Source of the DNA: Paguma larvata
Taxonomy: Eukaryota > Chordata > Mammalia > Carnivora > Viverridae
DNA length: 64,000 nucleotides
Direction: 5' to 3'
Assembly (NCBI GenBank): GCA_030068075.1
Contig: JAINVK010001445.1
Span: forward strand, 2,046,001 to 2,110,000
The notes under the pieces were generated by a model. It worked only from the letters and a program-made list of their open reading frames with translations. It did not search any database and had not been told where the DNA came from. The position numbers and the translations under genes were made by a program. Each line of letters starts with the position of its first letter. Within the stretch, counting starts at the first letter, position 1. Of the stretch, positions 32,759 to 43,869 are shown one piece after another.

Positions 32759-34325
32759 GTCTTTGAACTCATTATCAGGTAGACTGGTTATCTTAATTTC
32801 ATTTATGATTTTTTTTGGAGCCTTTGTCTTGTTCTTTTATTTGGAACATATTCGTCTGTCTCCTCGTCTTGATTGGCTTTCTGGGTTTGCCCCTATCAAT
32901 TACAAGGGGTAAATATTGCTATTTGAAGGAGTGGATTTGCTATGGTCATCGGTGATGGTTGAAGGAAAGGTTTTGTGTATGTTCATCCTTTATGTCGAGT
33001 GTATGTGCCTGGTAACTTTAGCTGGTTGGCTGGAGCTGTGACTTGTGTGTGCTGGGGTTCCCATGGCACTTGTTGCTTGGGCTGCCCTTGTGCGCAAACC
33101 AAAGCTAGAGTGGGTACATTCCAGAATATCATGGGTCATTCTATGGCGGAGGAACCTTGGTTGGGTCCTGGATCTAAGGCAGGTGCGAGATAGGGAATCC
33201 CAAGGCACTCCACTTGTAGAGTACCAAACAAATCATCGGAGACTATGTGGTGTGGGCCTGGAGTGTTGCAGAGTGATTTCTATGTGTCACTTTGGCAAGA
33301 TGTCTGAAGCTGCAGTGAGCACTGACCAACAGTGTCCCTTTGTTTGTCATCCTGGGACCGCCATGGTGAGGTGTCTTGTGCTGGTGTGGGTTGGGATGCA
33401 ATGCTCACTGAAGTGGTAAGCTGACTAGGACACCTTAGAATGCTATGCCCTTGTGATAACAGAGAAACTGCAGTGCTTGTTAACCCCTCTGTCCTGGAGA
33501 GAGTTTAAGCACTTCGCCTGCCAATTTGTGGAGTTTTAGGGCTGGATCCTTTATATGGTAGTTGCACTTCGAAACTGTAGATTTTTCTTCTGTGACCCAG
33601 CACTTTGGAGACTGGTGTCACCTAGGGTCCTGGGTCCCACTGAGTTGGTGGGCCACATATGTTGCCTGAACTCTGCTCCTGTCTGTATGTCAAGATAGAG
33701 GCATCAAACAAAGTGCCACTAACCATTCTGACTGAGAAATCCATCAGCTCTTTCATTTGGTGGAGTTCTAGGACTGGGTCTTTGGAATCCTAACTTCTTT
33801 TTTAAAATGTGGCTTTTTTTCCCCTGTGTCCCAAGGATGGCGTGAGCTGAGGGACTGGGGCTTGCTAAAACGACTGACTGATTATGGTGTCCAGATCGAG
33901 CTTTCATCTACACCGCTAATGGAGTGGAGGGAGAACATAAACCGAAAGGGTGCTTATCAGGCTTTCCATCTCAGAGAGTTCTAGCAGCTCTCTTGCTATT
34001 GTGTATTCCTAGCACTAGTTCCTTTATAGTATAGCTGCTCTTATAGCTCAGGCTTTTTTCCCCTCTGCCTCAGGGCACATGAATCTGCTCAGGTCTCTCA
34101 GTAGTATCTCTCCCCACTGCACTTTGCTCTGTCAGGTGTGGGGTTTCTCTTCATTACCTGTCTCCATCTCTTTTGCAGTTCTGTAAGTGGTCTCTGGACT
34201 CCTTGTTGTGCAGAAATGGCTTGGTCAGCCCTCAGTCCTTCAGGAGGAATTTCTGTATATGTGTAGATTTGACAAATCTATGGAAGAGGTGAATTCAGGG
34301 TGTTTCTACATCACCATCTTGTATC

Positions 34326-34649
34326 AGATGAAATTTTATAGTTTTCTTAGAGGGGTTAATTATACTGGGTCATGTCTATTGCCCTGCTCGAGTTTCAAAA
34401 TTCCCCATTTTCAGCCTGCTTTGAGTTTCATGATGCTGACTATTGCAGCCATTTACATTAGCTCCCCTGATTCTTGATGCCAAATGTGAGGTTGGCTAAT
34501 AGATCCCAGCCAATACATTCGCTATTTATCTCCTTTTGCATCACCATAGGTTGGCTGTGTTTATCAAGAAAAGTGAAAACCCTTCTAAAATGCTACTTCT
34601 AGTTTCCTACAGCTACATCTACTTCCTCGGTCACCAATACTTTTCCTTA
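34326..34649. other. spacer, nothing recognised
   Basis: About 320 bp between the start of the old L1 and an LTR-like repeat. No gene or repeat was identified. Confidence 0.4.
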
Positions 34650-35025
34650 GACTGATACATGTCTCAGTGTGAGCTGCTACACTAGAATTCCACAAACTGC
34701 GTGGCTTATTAAAGAACACACATTTATTTTTTCACATTTCTTATAACTAGAAGTCTAAGAACAGAGTGCCAGCATGGTTTGGTTCCACTGAGTTGCCATT
34801 TCTGTGTTGTGCACTGAAGTATTCTCACAGTTTTCATATGGTGGAGTGTTGAGAAAATACTCATGGGGTAAGTTTTATAAGGGTACCAATCTCATTTCTG
34901 AGGACTTTATCCTCATGACCTAATTACCTACCAATGTTCCCCTGGTCATTACAGTCATATTGGGAGGTAGGATTTCAACATATTAATTTGGAAGGACAAA
35001 AATATTCAATTCATAACAACATACC
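34650..35025 (-). mobile_element. MaLR (MLT1-like) solo LTR remnant
   Basis: In reverse orientation it follows the order of phrases of mammalian MaLR LTRs: 'ccacaaactgcgtggctta', then 'catttatttt' (poly(A) signal in reverse), 'agaagtctaag', 'cttttataagggtacc'-like text, 'cctcatgacctaattacc' and 'ggatttcaacatattaatttgg', ending in 'cataacaac'. Strong divergence indicates an old insertion. The exact subfamily is not assigned. Confidence 0.6.
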
Positions 35026-35905
35026 CCCATAAAATATTCAGGTGGCTCAAAATGTGAAAATATGATGTCTCGTCTGTGCAATAGGAATATCTATTTATTA
35101 AACATTTAAGAATGATCTTCTTGACATCTTGATGTTTTCTACCATTGTTTTAATCATTCAATAAACTCGACACTAGTCTTGTGAAATGCTATTTGTTACA
35201 AATGAAATATATTACTAATTTATATTTTTACCAGTATTTTATTGAACACCAGTCTTGTCATTCCCACCACAGATGAATATTATTATTGTTGTGGTAGTAT
35301 ATGAAAAAAAATATTACTATTATAAAATTTAGAGTTAAATTGAAGAGATTTTATTAATGTCAGATATATCATTTTTGTTTGTGTAATAGGTATTATTAGA
35401 TACATGCAGGACTCTTGACTGATTTGTGTAACATATTAATCAACTTTGTGTCCAGAATCCCATGACATATCAAGAACAGGCTGAGGTGTAGACTGTCGTA
35501 ATCTCAAGCTCTACAAATTTAATAGCAGATGGCTTCCTAGTTCCATACAAACTATGAAAGTGAAACAAGAATTTTAAAACTCTATGAAAGTTTTCATTTG
35601 GAACAGGGAATAAAGGCATTCATGGAGTAGGAGTTGTCTCATAAAAATTCTGGAATTACACTTGGAATGTGTGCTAAACACTCCACTGTTGGGTATAGTG
35701 TATGGATGATGTTTGGTGAACAAGTTTCTTTCAAGTCAAGTTATCTATACCTGCTCAAAGAGCTTTTCCCTTGAGATAATTTCTTTGGACATTTTAAAAT
35801 AGGATACTGTATAATTTTTATTCTACAGTAACTATAAGATTTCTCATTCTCGTCCCTACCTATCAAAGTTGGAGCCAAAAGATTATATAAATCTCTAACA
35901 ATATT
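35026..35905. other. AT-rich region, no gene
   Basis: About 900 bp of AT-rich sequence without open frames of note and without a repeat I can name. It may be decayed transposon sequence. Confidence 0.45.
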
Positions 35906-36090
35906 TATCTTTTTATGCTAGGTTATTGGTTCTTTTGTCACTAAATGTCTTTTAAAACTTAGATTTTTCTCTATTTTATATAAGGCCTGGATGTCCCTGT
36001 GACCCCTATGGACATGGAATAATTTGAAGACAGTATGCTGTTACCAAGTAAATGAGAAACACTTGCATAAGGGGAGGGTCCCTAATGCTT
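35906..36090 (+). repeat. direct duplication, copy 1
   Basis: Shares the same order of words with 37753-37948: 'tttttatg(g/c)', 'ggtt..ttggttctttt', 'taaatgtctttta', 'aggcctgg', 'cctatggacatgg(a/c)ataatttgaag', 'cagtatgct.ttacca', 'aatgagaaa', 'ggtccctaatgc'. The two copies are on the same strand about 1.85 kb apart. Confidence 0.75.
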
Positions 36091-36099
36091 TCTTTTTCT

Positions 36100-36470
36100 G
36101 TTCTTTGCAAGTACTCTAATTATTGCCTCACTCATCTTCTTGTACAATCATCACAAATGCAACCAATAGCAACTGACTCACGTTACCACTATTCTTGTTG
36201 GTGCCTGATTCATTACTGGGTTTTGCAATTGGTGTCCTTGTTTTATTGTTGGTGCTCTTTTTCTTTTCAAAGCTTCATGTCCATTGGCATATTATCAGCT
36301 TTTTGTTATTAGAGGTACTAGAGGATCAAATATTTAGCTGTAGATTGTCATATTTCCAAATTCCATAGTACTATCTTTAATACCTACTGATTATGGGCGA
36401 AGCCAATGATATGTATTTCAAGGCTTTTTTTTTTTTTTTTTTTTTTGCATTTGTTCACTTTTTTAAGAAC
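36100..36470. other. spacer with poly-T run
   Basis: AT-rich sequence with a run of about 20 T (36427-36446), which may be the tail of a minus-strand retroposon that is otherwise unrecognisable. An 86-codon frame (36052-36312) has no known motif. Confidence 0.4.
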
Positions 36471-36489
36471 ATCATTTACTTCTAGGTAC

Positions 36490-36725
36490 CAATTTCTGTA
36501 ATGTAGGCTAAATTGTTGTGGAGAAATGAACGAAACCACAGATTTCAGTGTCTTAAAACAACATATGTCTTTTTCACATGCTTTCCCATGTCCCCTATGA
36601 GGTGCAGCCTGTGACTCTCCACCAACTCTTCACTCTGGGACCTGGCTAATGGACAGCCACTATCTGTGACTAGGCAGCATGAGTAGTGGGGATGGACATG
36701 GCAGAACACCCAGTGGCTCTTAATA
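36490..36725 (-). repeat. unclassified interspersed repeat fragment
   Basis: Contains 'gtcttaaaacaac' followed by a 'tctttttcacatgc' stretch and a C/T-rich tail ('ctccaccaactcttcactctggg'), a pattern common to several old mammalian LTR/DNA repeats in antisense. I cannot name the family. Confidence 0.35.
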
Positions 36726-36949
36726 TTGTTTCAATTGGGAAAAAGATTTTCATTCATGATCCATTTCATAAATATTGCACATGGCCAGCAGACACTTTTC
36801 CCTGGAATTATAATTCCATATAGCTTGTTGGGGGGGGTGGAAATAGAGAAGAGTAGTAAAACAATTTGGACAATAATTAATGTTTCCAAATATGCAAGTG
36901 AAGAAAATAAGTGGAACATCGTGTATTTAAATATAAATCTAAATTTATA

Positions 36950-37290
36950 AAATCTCCTCTATGACTACCTTTATTTCTACATCTGTGTCTATATCTACCT
37001 CACTATTTAAATCCACATTCTCACTCTAGATCTACCTCTACCTCTAACCCTCAACTTACAGCTATAGAAGTATATACCTCTGCCTCCAACTCTACATCTA
37101 CATCGAGATCTACCTCTAGATCTGAAATGCCATGTGTATTTAAATATGCGTATATATTTATGCCGATATTATTGTCACATTAAATCTACTTCTACCTCGA
37201 AATCTCTCAGATATGTGTGTAGATAAGCAGGTAAATACATGCAAATCTGCATCTTACTGTCTCTATACCTGTATCTGAATCTTCATCTTG
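36950..37290 (+). repeat. degenerate hexamer repeat (CTCTAC/ATCTAC)n
   Basis: An imperfect array of 6-bp units such as 'ctctac', 'atctac', 'ctctag' and 'cctctg', broken by an AT-rich interruption at 37125-37180. It is a decayed microsatellite. Confidence 0.7.
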
Positions 37291-37752
37291 ATTTCAGAAA
37301 AGTTCCCTCTCGATATGTATTTTATGGGGTATTTATTATCTTAGTCCTGGATCACATTATTTTAGAGTGAATGGGGATTGACAAGAAAACTATAAGAACA
37401 CAGACCTCTTGTGGAAATTCTACAAACAGAGAGCAATACATAAGGGAAGAAACGTCAAGGGAAAAAAAATTAGTAGAGTGAGACAAGAGACATGCTAATG
37501 CAGTGCAGCATACAAAACACGAATGCATAAAAATTTCGATTTTGAGTGAACAGCTGGGTAACCTGGAAATGGTGTATTCAATAGACTATGATCTTGCTAT
37601 GTAGCCAAGTAGGGATAGAGTTGACACTTACAGGACTGGGCTACTTGGAGAGGTCAGGGAAAAAACCCCATTGATTGTAATTCAGACAGAATATAGGTGT
37701 GGAGGAGAAAGTGGGCATAATGACAATAAGCACTTTTGTCATGAAAAACAGA
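37291..37752. other. spacer, nothing recognised
   Basis: About 460 bp between the hexamer array and the second copy of the duplication. No gene or named repeat was seen. Confidence 0.4.
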
Positions 37753-37948
37753 GATGCTTTTTTATGGCAGGCGATTTGTTCTTTTCTAAGTAAATGTCTT
37801 TCAAACTGTGTTTTTTTCTATATTATTCTAATGAGGCCTGGTTGAGCCTAAGGCACTCACCTATGGACATGGCATAATTTGAAGGCAGTATGCTTTTACC
37901 AGAAAATGAGAAAACTACTTGTATAAAGTGATGGTCCCTAATGCATAC
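37753..37948 (+). repeat. direct duplication, copy 2
   Basis: Second copy of the block at 35906-36090, diverged by substitutions and small indels. The divergence shows an old event, either a local tandem duplication later separated or two insertions of the same unknown repeat. Confidence 0.75.
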
Positions 37949-37985
37949 ATATATATGTTTATGAGTGGATCATTGACTAGAACAT

Positions 37986-38128
37986 GTGTGCACCTAGGTG
38001 GCTCAGTTGGTTGAGCATCTGACTCTTGATCTCACCTCAGTTCTTGATCTCAGGGTCACGAGATCAAGCCCCACATTGGCCTTCATGCTGAGCATGGAGC
38101 CTACTTATTTTTTCCCCTTAATTAAAAG
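37986..38128 (+). mobile_element. felid CAN-SINE, short
   Basis: Plus-strand head 'gtgcacctaggtggctcag', body 'gggtcacgagatcaagccccac' and an A/T tail, flanked by AGAACAT at 37979-37985 and 38129-38135. The CT stretch is missing, so this is a short variant or an internally deleted copy. Confidence 0.82.
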
Positions 38129-38135
38129 AGAACAT

Positions 38136-38560
38136 ACATTTGCCCAGAAGTGTAAGTAGTAATTGAGGGTGAACGCGCATTTTTTTAGGTTTTTATTAAA
38201 TCCCATTCTTCTTATTTGCAAATATATCATCACTTGTTAATTGTTAAAAAAATGATGTAGTAGAAAATAAAATTGTGAGTATGGAGAAAAGAGAAATTGA
38301 GTGTAAGTTCTTGGGTAAGCCTGTGACAGAGAACAGGATATATGTTCACAGTATGATAGCTGTGGAGTAAGACAGCATACCTCAAGGAGGTGACATCCAC
38401 TGTTTTGAAAACACAAGGATGATTCAACATGGTGGGTGTATCGAAAACGTTCATTTTTGCTGTTTTCATTTTTATTATTGAATTCTACAGAATACTAACG
38501 CATCTGCCCGTGACTGGTGTGGAGTAGAGAAGTAATGCCTGAATACAAATGTGCTTTTAA
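38136..38560. other. spacer upstream of L1-E
   Basis: About 425 bp of AT-rich sequence with no recognised gene or repeat. Confidence 0.45.
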
Positions 38561-40043
38561 GGATGGCGGAGGAGTAGGGGGAACTGGTGCACTCCGGTGT
38601 CTTTCAAACTAAGAAGGACAGAAACCGAGAGACTCAATCCCAGAGATCTGCAGGAAGGGAGTTGGAGGCTACGAGGAAGGGAACCTGAAATCCAGAAAAT
38701 CCTGGGAGACTGAGTGAGTGCAAATTGGGAGAAAGAAAAGCCTCGGAGGTGCAGACTGCGGGAAGGTAAGGGGAAGAGAAAGACCAGCGGAGAAAGTACC
38801 TCAAGACCGGGGTGGAGAGGGAGCTTAGCATTCAGTCCCTGACCATGAGGCCTTTGGAGAGATGGTCCATTTCTCACAGTGGAGCTGGCAGAGATTTCTT
38901 CCCTCTGGAGCCAGCAACGCTGTCCCAGCCCATGACATGGAGAGGTGCTGCCCCATCACTGGATGGGTGCTGCACCATCACTGGATCAGTGCTGAGTCAC
39001 GGTCACAATTTACATAGGGAAAACCGGGCGTGCAAGGGGCGCGCGCGACCACCAAGCAGATCTTACCACGCTTGCAAGCCAGACCAAGTGGGCGATGGAA
39101 ACAGAGGAGTGTTCTGAGACTTCAGGTCCATGAAGAGCAGACTGTGGGAGCACCATTGTGGTCGCACTGGTGCTGAGTCAGTGACTCAATGCACATAAGG
39201 CGTAGCGGTCTGAACGAGTTAGAGGAACTCGGATGAGCGTGGGGCACACAATCGCCCAGCAAATTGCACTGTGCCGCATGCAACCTGGACAGAGTTGACG
39301 ACAGAGACTGAGGAGTTATCTGAAACTCTGGGTCCATGAAGAGGGCGCTGGGAGGCCACCATTGTGGTCACACATTCTCACAAAGCCAAACCCTAAGACC
39401 CCACCCCCCAGCGGTGGAGGTGGAACCCGCCCACACCAGGCCACGCCCTTCCTTATATGGGAGACGCCCTTCTGCAGCAGTGATAGCCACCTCTATGGCT
39501 GGACGAATACTGCAGCATTGCCTGGATTAATGCCAAGTCAATTCTTCTGTTTTAGATATATTCTCCCTCTTCTCCTTCCTATCTCTGCCCACCTCTAAAC
39601 CAGTCCCGTGGGGGTTTTGACTTACTTAAACAGACATTTAACTCTCTCTCTCAATCATGTTATATACCTCCCTCTTTCATTTCCTATCTCTCTCTATGGA
39701 ACAGTTAGGCCACATAGTGCATCTGGGCAACATGTAACTTCATTTCTCTTTCCTCGCATCCTTCCTTATTCTGATTTCTCTCTTGCTGGATCAAGTCTTC
39801 TCATCTCTCTACCCGGTCAAAGTTCAATTTCTTCTCCCCACACCTGTCACTACTCTATGTATGCTCTGCCATCAGCAGAGCACACACCCTATCATTAACG
39901 TGTATCTGGTATGTCAGACCGTATGCCTCCAGAGTATCGTTTGTTAATCTTTTTTATGTTGTGATTTGTTTGTCTGTATTCTTGGTCAGTACGGTTGTGA
40001 GTTTGTGTTTCCTGTTTGTCGGTCCGACCTTTTTCTTTTCCAG
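38561..40043 (+). promoter_or_regulatory. L1-E 5' UTR with splice donor and acceptor
   Basis: The longest sense-strand 5' UTR here. GTGAGT at 38714-38719 is a consensus donor about 152 bp from the start. The UTR ends in a pyrimidine tract and AG (40042-40043) directly before the ORF1 leader. L1-D looks like the product of joining these two sites. It also holds two related ~200-bp segments (about 39105-39170 and 39310-39370) with 'tccatgaagag' and 'ccattgtggtc'. Confidence 0.7.
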
Positions 40044-40081
40044 GGAGACGAGGGAAATAAACCAATACACACCTAGCCAAA

Positions 40082-40965
40082 ATGATGAAATGGAAGAACT
40101 CCCCTCAAAAGAATGTACAGGAAATACTGACAGCGCATGAAATGTTCAAAGTAGACATAAGCAACTTAACAGAACAAGGATAGAGAATGATAAACATAAA
40201 AATACTCGCTGGGCTTGAAAAATGCATAGAAGAAAGCAGGGGAACCATCGAGGCAGAGATCACAGTCCTAATAAATGGTCAGGCGGAATTAAAAAATGCT
40301 TTCAATGAGGTGCAAAACAAACTGGAGGCGGCCACAGCGCGGATTGAAGAGGCAGAAGTCACAATAGGTGAATTAGAAGAAAAAGTTATGGAAAAGGAGG
40401 AAGCAGAGAAAAAGAGAGAGAAACTGATTAAGGAACATTAAAGGAGAATTCGAGAGCTGAGTGATGCAATCAAAGGGAATAATATCCTTATTATAGGAAT
40501 TCCAGAGGAAGAAGAGAGAAAGGAGTCGAAGGGGTACTTGAACAAATCATTGCTGAGAACTTCCCCAACATGAAGGAGAAAATGGGCATTGAAGTCCCAG
40601 AGGACCAGAGAACTCCCCTCAGACGTAACCTGAATAGACCCTTAGCACGACGCATCAGAGTGAAACTGGCAAAATACAAAGACAAAGAGAGAAATCTGAA
40701 AGCAGCTAGGGATAAATGGGCCTTGGCTTACAGAGGCAGACACACTGGGTAGTGGCAGACTTATCTACAAAAACTTGGCAAGCCAGAATGGAATGGCAGG
40801 TTATTTTCAATGTGATGAACAGGACGGATATGCAGCCAAGAATCCTTTACCCGGCCAACTTGTCATTCAAAATGGATGGAGAGATAAAGGTCTTCCCAAA
40901 CAAACACTGAAGGTATAAATCACAAATAAACCAATCTTACAAGAGATCCCTAGGGGGACTCTATG
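40082..40965 (+). pseudogene. L1-E ORF1 remnant
   Basis: Opens MMKWKNSPQKNVQEILTAHE but meets TAG near 40181, then reads 84 codons of coiled coil (40187-40441) to TAA. The RRM-like and C-terminal parts follow in shifted frames (40570-40910). It ends in CTATGA like the other copies. It is non-functional. Confidence 0.88.
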
Positions 40966-42545
40966 AAGGAAAGCTCGTAAGGAATATAGAGCACCAGAGA
41001 CATCCTTACAAGCATGAAACCTACAGATAACACAGTGACTCTAAAACCATAGTTTACAATATTAACGCTGAATGTAAATGGACTAAATGCTCCAATCAAA
41101 AGACACAGGGTAACAGAATGGATTAAAAAACAAGACCCATCTACCTGCTCTCCTCAACAGACCCATTTTAGACCTCAGGACACCTTCAGACTGAAAGTGA
41201 GGGGACGGAGAACTATCTACCATGCTACGGGAGCTCAGAAGAAAGCTGCAGTAGCCACACTTAATATCGGACAAACTAGACTTTAAAGGAAAAGATGCCA
41301 TAAGAGATGAAGAAGGGCATTATATAATAATCACAGGAACTATTCAGCAGGAAGTAGTATTATAAATATCTACGTGCCAAATTCTGGAGCACCCAAATTT
41401 GTAAAACAACTAATGACAAACATAAGCAATCTTACCAATAAAAATGTGCTAATTGCAGAGGACCTTAATACCCACTCACAGCACTGGATAGATCCACTAA
41501 ACAGAGAATCACCATAGAAACGATGGGCCTGAATAACACATTGGAACAGATGGGCCTGACAGATATCTTCAGGGCCCTTCATCCAGAAGCAAAGGAATTT
41601 ACATTCTTCTCAAATGCACACGGTACATTTTCCAAGACAGACCATATTTGGGGGCACAAGGAAGCGCTGAATAAATATAAAATCTGACATCATACCATGC
41701 ACACTTTCAGACCACAATGCTTTGAAACTTGAAATCAACCACTGTAAAAAGCCTGGAAAATCCCCAGAAATATGGAGGCTAAAGAACAACCTACCAAAAG
41801 ACGAATGGGTCAACCAAGCAATCAGAGAAGAAATTAAAAAATACAAGGAAACAAATGAAAATGAAAATACAACTATCCAAACACTTTGGATGCGGCAAAG
41901 GCAGTCCTGAGAGGGAAATATATTACAATCCAGGCCAATCTCAAAAAACAAGAAAAATTACTAACACAAATTCTAACAACACGCCTAAAGGAACTAGAAG
42001 CAGAAGAGCTATGACAACCCAAACCCAGCAGAAAGAGAGAAATAACAAAGATCAGGGCAGAAATTAATAACATGGAAACCGAAAAAGGAGTGGAACAGAT
42101 CAATGAAACGAAGAGCTTGTTCTTTGAAAAAATAAACAAAATTGATAAACCTCTGGCCAGGTTCCTCAAAAAGAAAAGAGAGAACCCAAATTGATAATAT
42201 CACGTACGAAAAGAAAGTGATTCCAATCAATCCCTCAGATATACAAGCAATCATCAGAGAATATTATGAAAAACTATATGCTGTCAAGTTGAACAACTGG
42301 GAAGAAACAGACAAATTCCTAAACAGCCACACGCTACCAAAACTCAAACGGGAAGAAATAGAAAACTTGAACAGACCCATAACTAGTGAAGACATTGAAT
42401 CAGTTATCAAAAATCTCCAAATAAAAGTTCGGGACCAGAAGGCTTCCCTGGGGAATTTTACCAGACATTAAAAACAGAGTTAACACCTATCCTCTTCATG
42501 ATGTTCCAAAAAACTGAAACGGAAGGAAAATTCCCGGACTCATTC
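40963..42545 (+). pseudogene. L1-E ORF2 5' part, broken and truncated
   Basis: Endonuclease region with LTLNVNGLN (about 41065), a segment aligned with the GDLNTP motif whose Gly is changed (about 41458-41475), and '[10 protein letters not shown]' (41709-41738). This is followed by the linker region and the first RT segment '[16 protein letters not shown]' (about 42370-42418). Several stops and frameshifts occur. The RT catalytic core and everything after it are missing. Confidence 0.88.
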
Positions 42546-42629
42546 TATGATATCTAAAGTTTACATGAGTATTTACTATATTAATGATTGAGTTGATGAT
42601 ACTAAGGTCCAATGTTAAAACTCTGATTA

Positions 42630-42854
42630 GGGGTGCCTGGCTGGCTTGGTCAGTTAAGCGGCCAACTTCAGCTCAGGTCATGATCTCACGGTCTGTGATT
42701 TCAAGCCCCACATCGGGCTCTGTGCTGATGGCTCAGAGCCTGGAGCCTGCTTCAGATTCTGTATCTCTCTCTCTGCCCTTCCCTTGCTCACGCTCTGTCT
42801 CTATGTGTCTCAAAAATAAAATAAAAACGTTAAAATTTTTTTAAATTAAAAAGA
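42630..42854 (+). mobile_element. felid CAN-SINE
   Basis: Complete plus-strand SINE ('ggggtgcctggctggcttgg' head, 'gctcagagcctggagcctgc' body, CT stretch, A-rich tail) flanked by the 13-bp duplication AAAACTCTGATTA at 42617-42629 and 42855-42867. Confidence 0.95.
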
Positions 42855-42867
42855 AAAACTCTGATTA

Positions 42868-43189
42868 AGCCAATTCACTTTACTGTGCATATGAAGGCTA
42901 CACAGGTTATGCCCTTATTTCATGATCTCTATCCACTGCTCATCAGGGCTCAGGGAAATGTGCATTCTCATAACTGTTGGTGGGAGTCCAAATTGTTAAA
43001 AATCTTTTAAGAATGTGGCTGAAAATACCTGTTATATCACATTAACCCTTAAAACTATGATTTATAAACCAAGGCACCACAATATATAATATATATTTAA
43101 CATGTTTAGTGTAACTACCATTATCCGTGGAAACAAAATATTGGAAATGATATGAACATTGTGACACACATTCATATTTTCTACATTAT
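42868..43189. other. spacer, possibly an old L1 fragment
   Basis: A phrase like 'cataactgttggtgggag' (about 42972) resembles the 3' part of L1 ORF2 in the plus sense, but the surroundings are too diverged to assign. Confidence 0.35.
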
Positions 43190-43245
43190 GTGTGTTTTTT
43201 AAAATTTTCCAATGTTTTATTTAAATTCAAGTTAGTTAACATTTA

Positions 43246-43460
43246 TTTTTTTTTTAATTTTAATGTTTATTTTTGAGAGAGACAAACACACAGAGTGTGA
43301 AAAGTGGAGGGGCCAAGAGAGGGAGACACAGAATCCGAAGCAGGCTCCAGGCTCTGAGCTGTCAGCACAGAGCCCAACGTGGGGCCTGAACTCAGGAACT
43401 GCAAGATCATGAACTGAGCTGAAGTCAGATGCTTAACCAACTGAGCCACTCACGAGCCCC
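43246..43460 (-). mobile_element. felid CAN-SINE
   Basis: Minus-strand SINE with a 19-bp perfect target duplication (43227-43245 and 43461-43479, tcaagttagttaacattta), inserted in the L1-F 3' end. Confidence 0.95.
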
Positions 43461-43869
43461 TCAAGTTAGTTAACATTTAGAATTCAGTGATTCATCACTG
43501 ACATATAACACCTAGTCCTCATCACATGAAGTGACTTCCTTAATGCCCATCACCCACTTAGCCCACCCCTCCACAGTCCTGCAGTTTGTTCATTGTAGTT
43601 AAGTCTCTTATGCCTTTGTCTCTGTTTTTATCTTATTTTAATTTTACTTCTATTCCCTGATATTCTGTTTTTTCCCAAATTCCACACATGAGTGAAATTA
43701 TACGTTATTTTTCTTTATCTGACTGACATTTCACTTAGCATAATACACTCCGATTACATTCATGTTGTTGCAAAAGCAATATTTTATTCTTCTAGATGAC
43801 TGACTAATATTCCATTGTATATTTATACCACATGTTCTTCATGAATTTATGAGTCAATGGGCATTTGGT

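Larger units (their letters stand above)
29088..34325 (-). mobile_element. old full-length-like L1 (L1M type) with 5' UTR
   Basis: Minus-strand L1. It runs from mid-ORF2 (29088) through the RT region (29600-30500), the endonuclease region (32150-32580) and a short ORF1 coiled-coil piece (32758-32558) into a long 5' UTR that ends at about 34325 with a 'tacatcaccatcttg' sequence, the reverse complement of a typical L1 start. The ORF1 RNA-binding part and the ORF2 start are missing (internal deletion near 32590). It has been hit by an L1 3' fragment, a SINE and a SINE-in-SINE. It is far more diverged than L1-A, C, E or H. Confidence 0.75.
38561..42545 (+). mobile_element. L1-E: LINE-1 with complete 5' end, lacking its 3' part
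   Basis: Starts with the L1 5' end (ggatggcggaggagtag) and has a ~1.48-kb 5' UTR, ORF1, and ORF2 up to the RT palm entrance ('PDSFYD' equivalent at about 42530-42545). There the homology stops without a poly-A tail and unique sequence follows. Ordinary L1 insertions lose the 5' end, so loss of the 3' end points to a later deletion or recombination. Confidence 0.9.
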
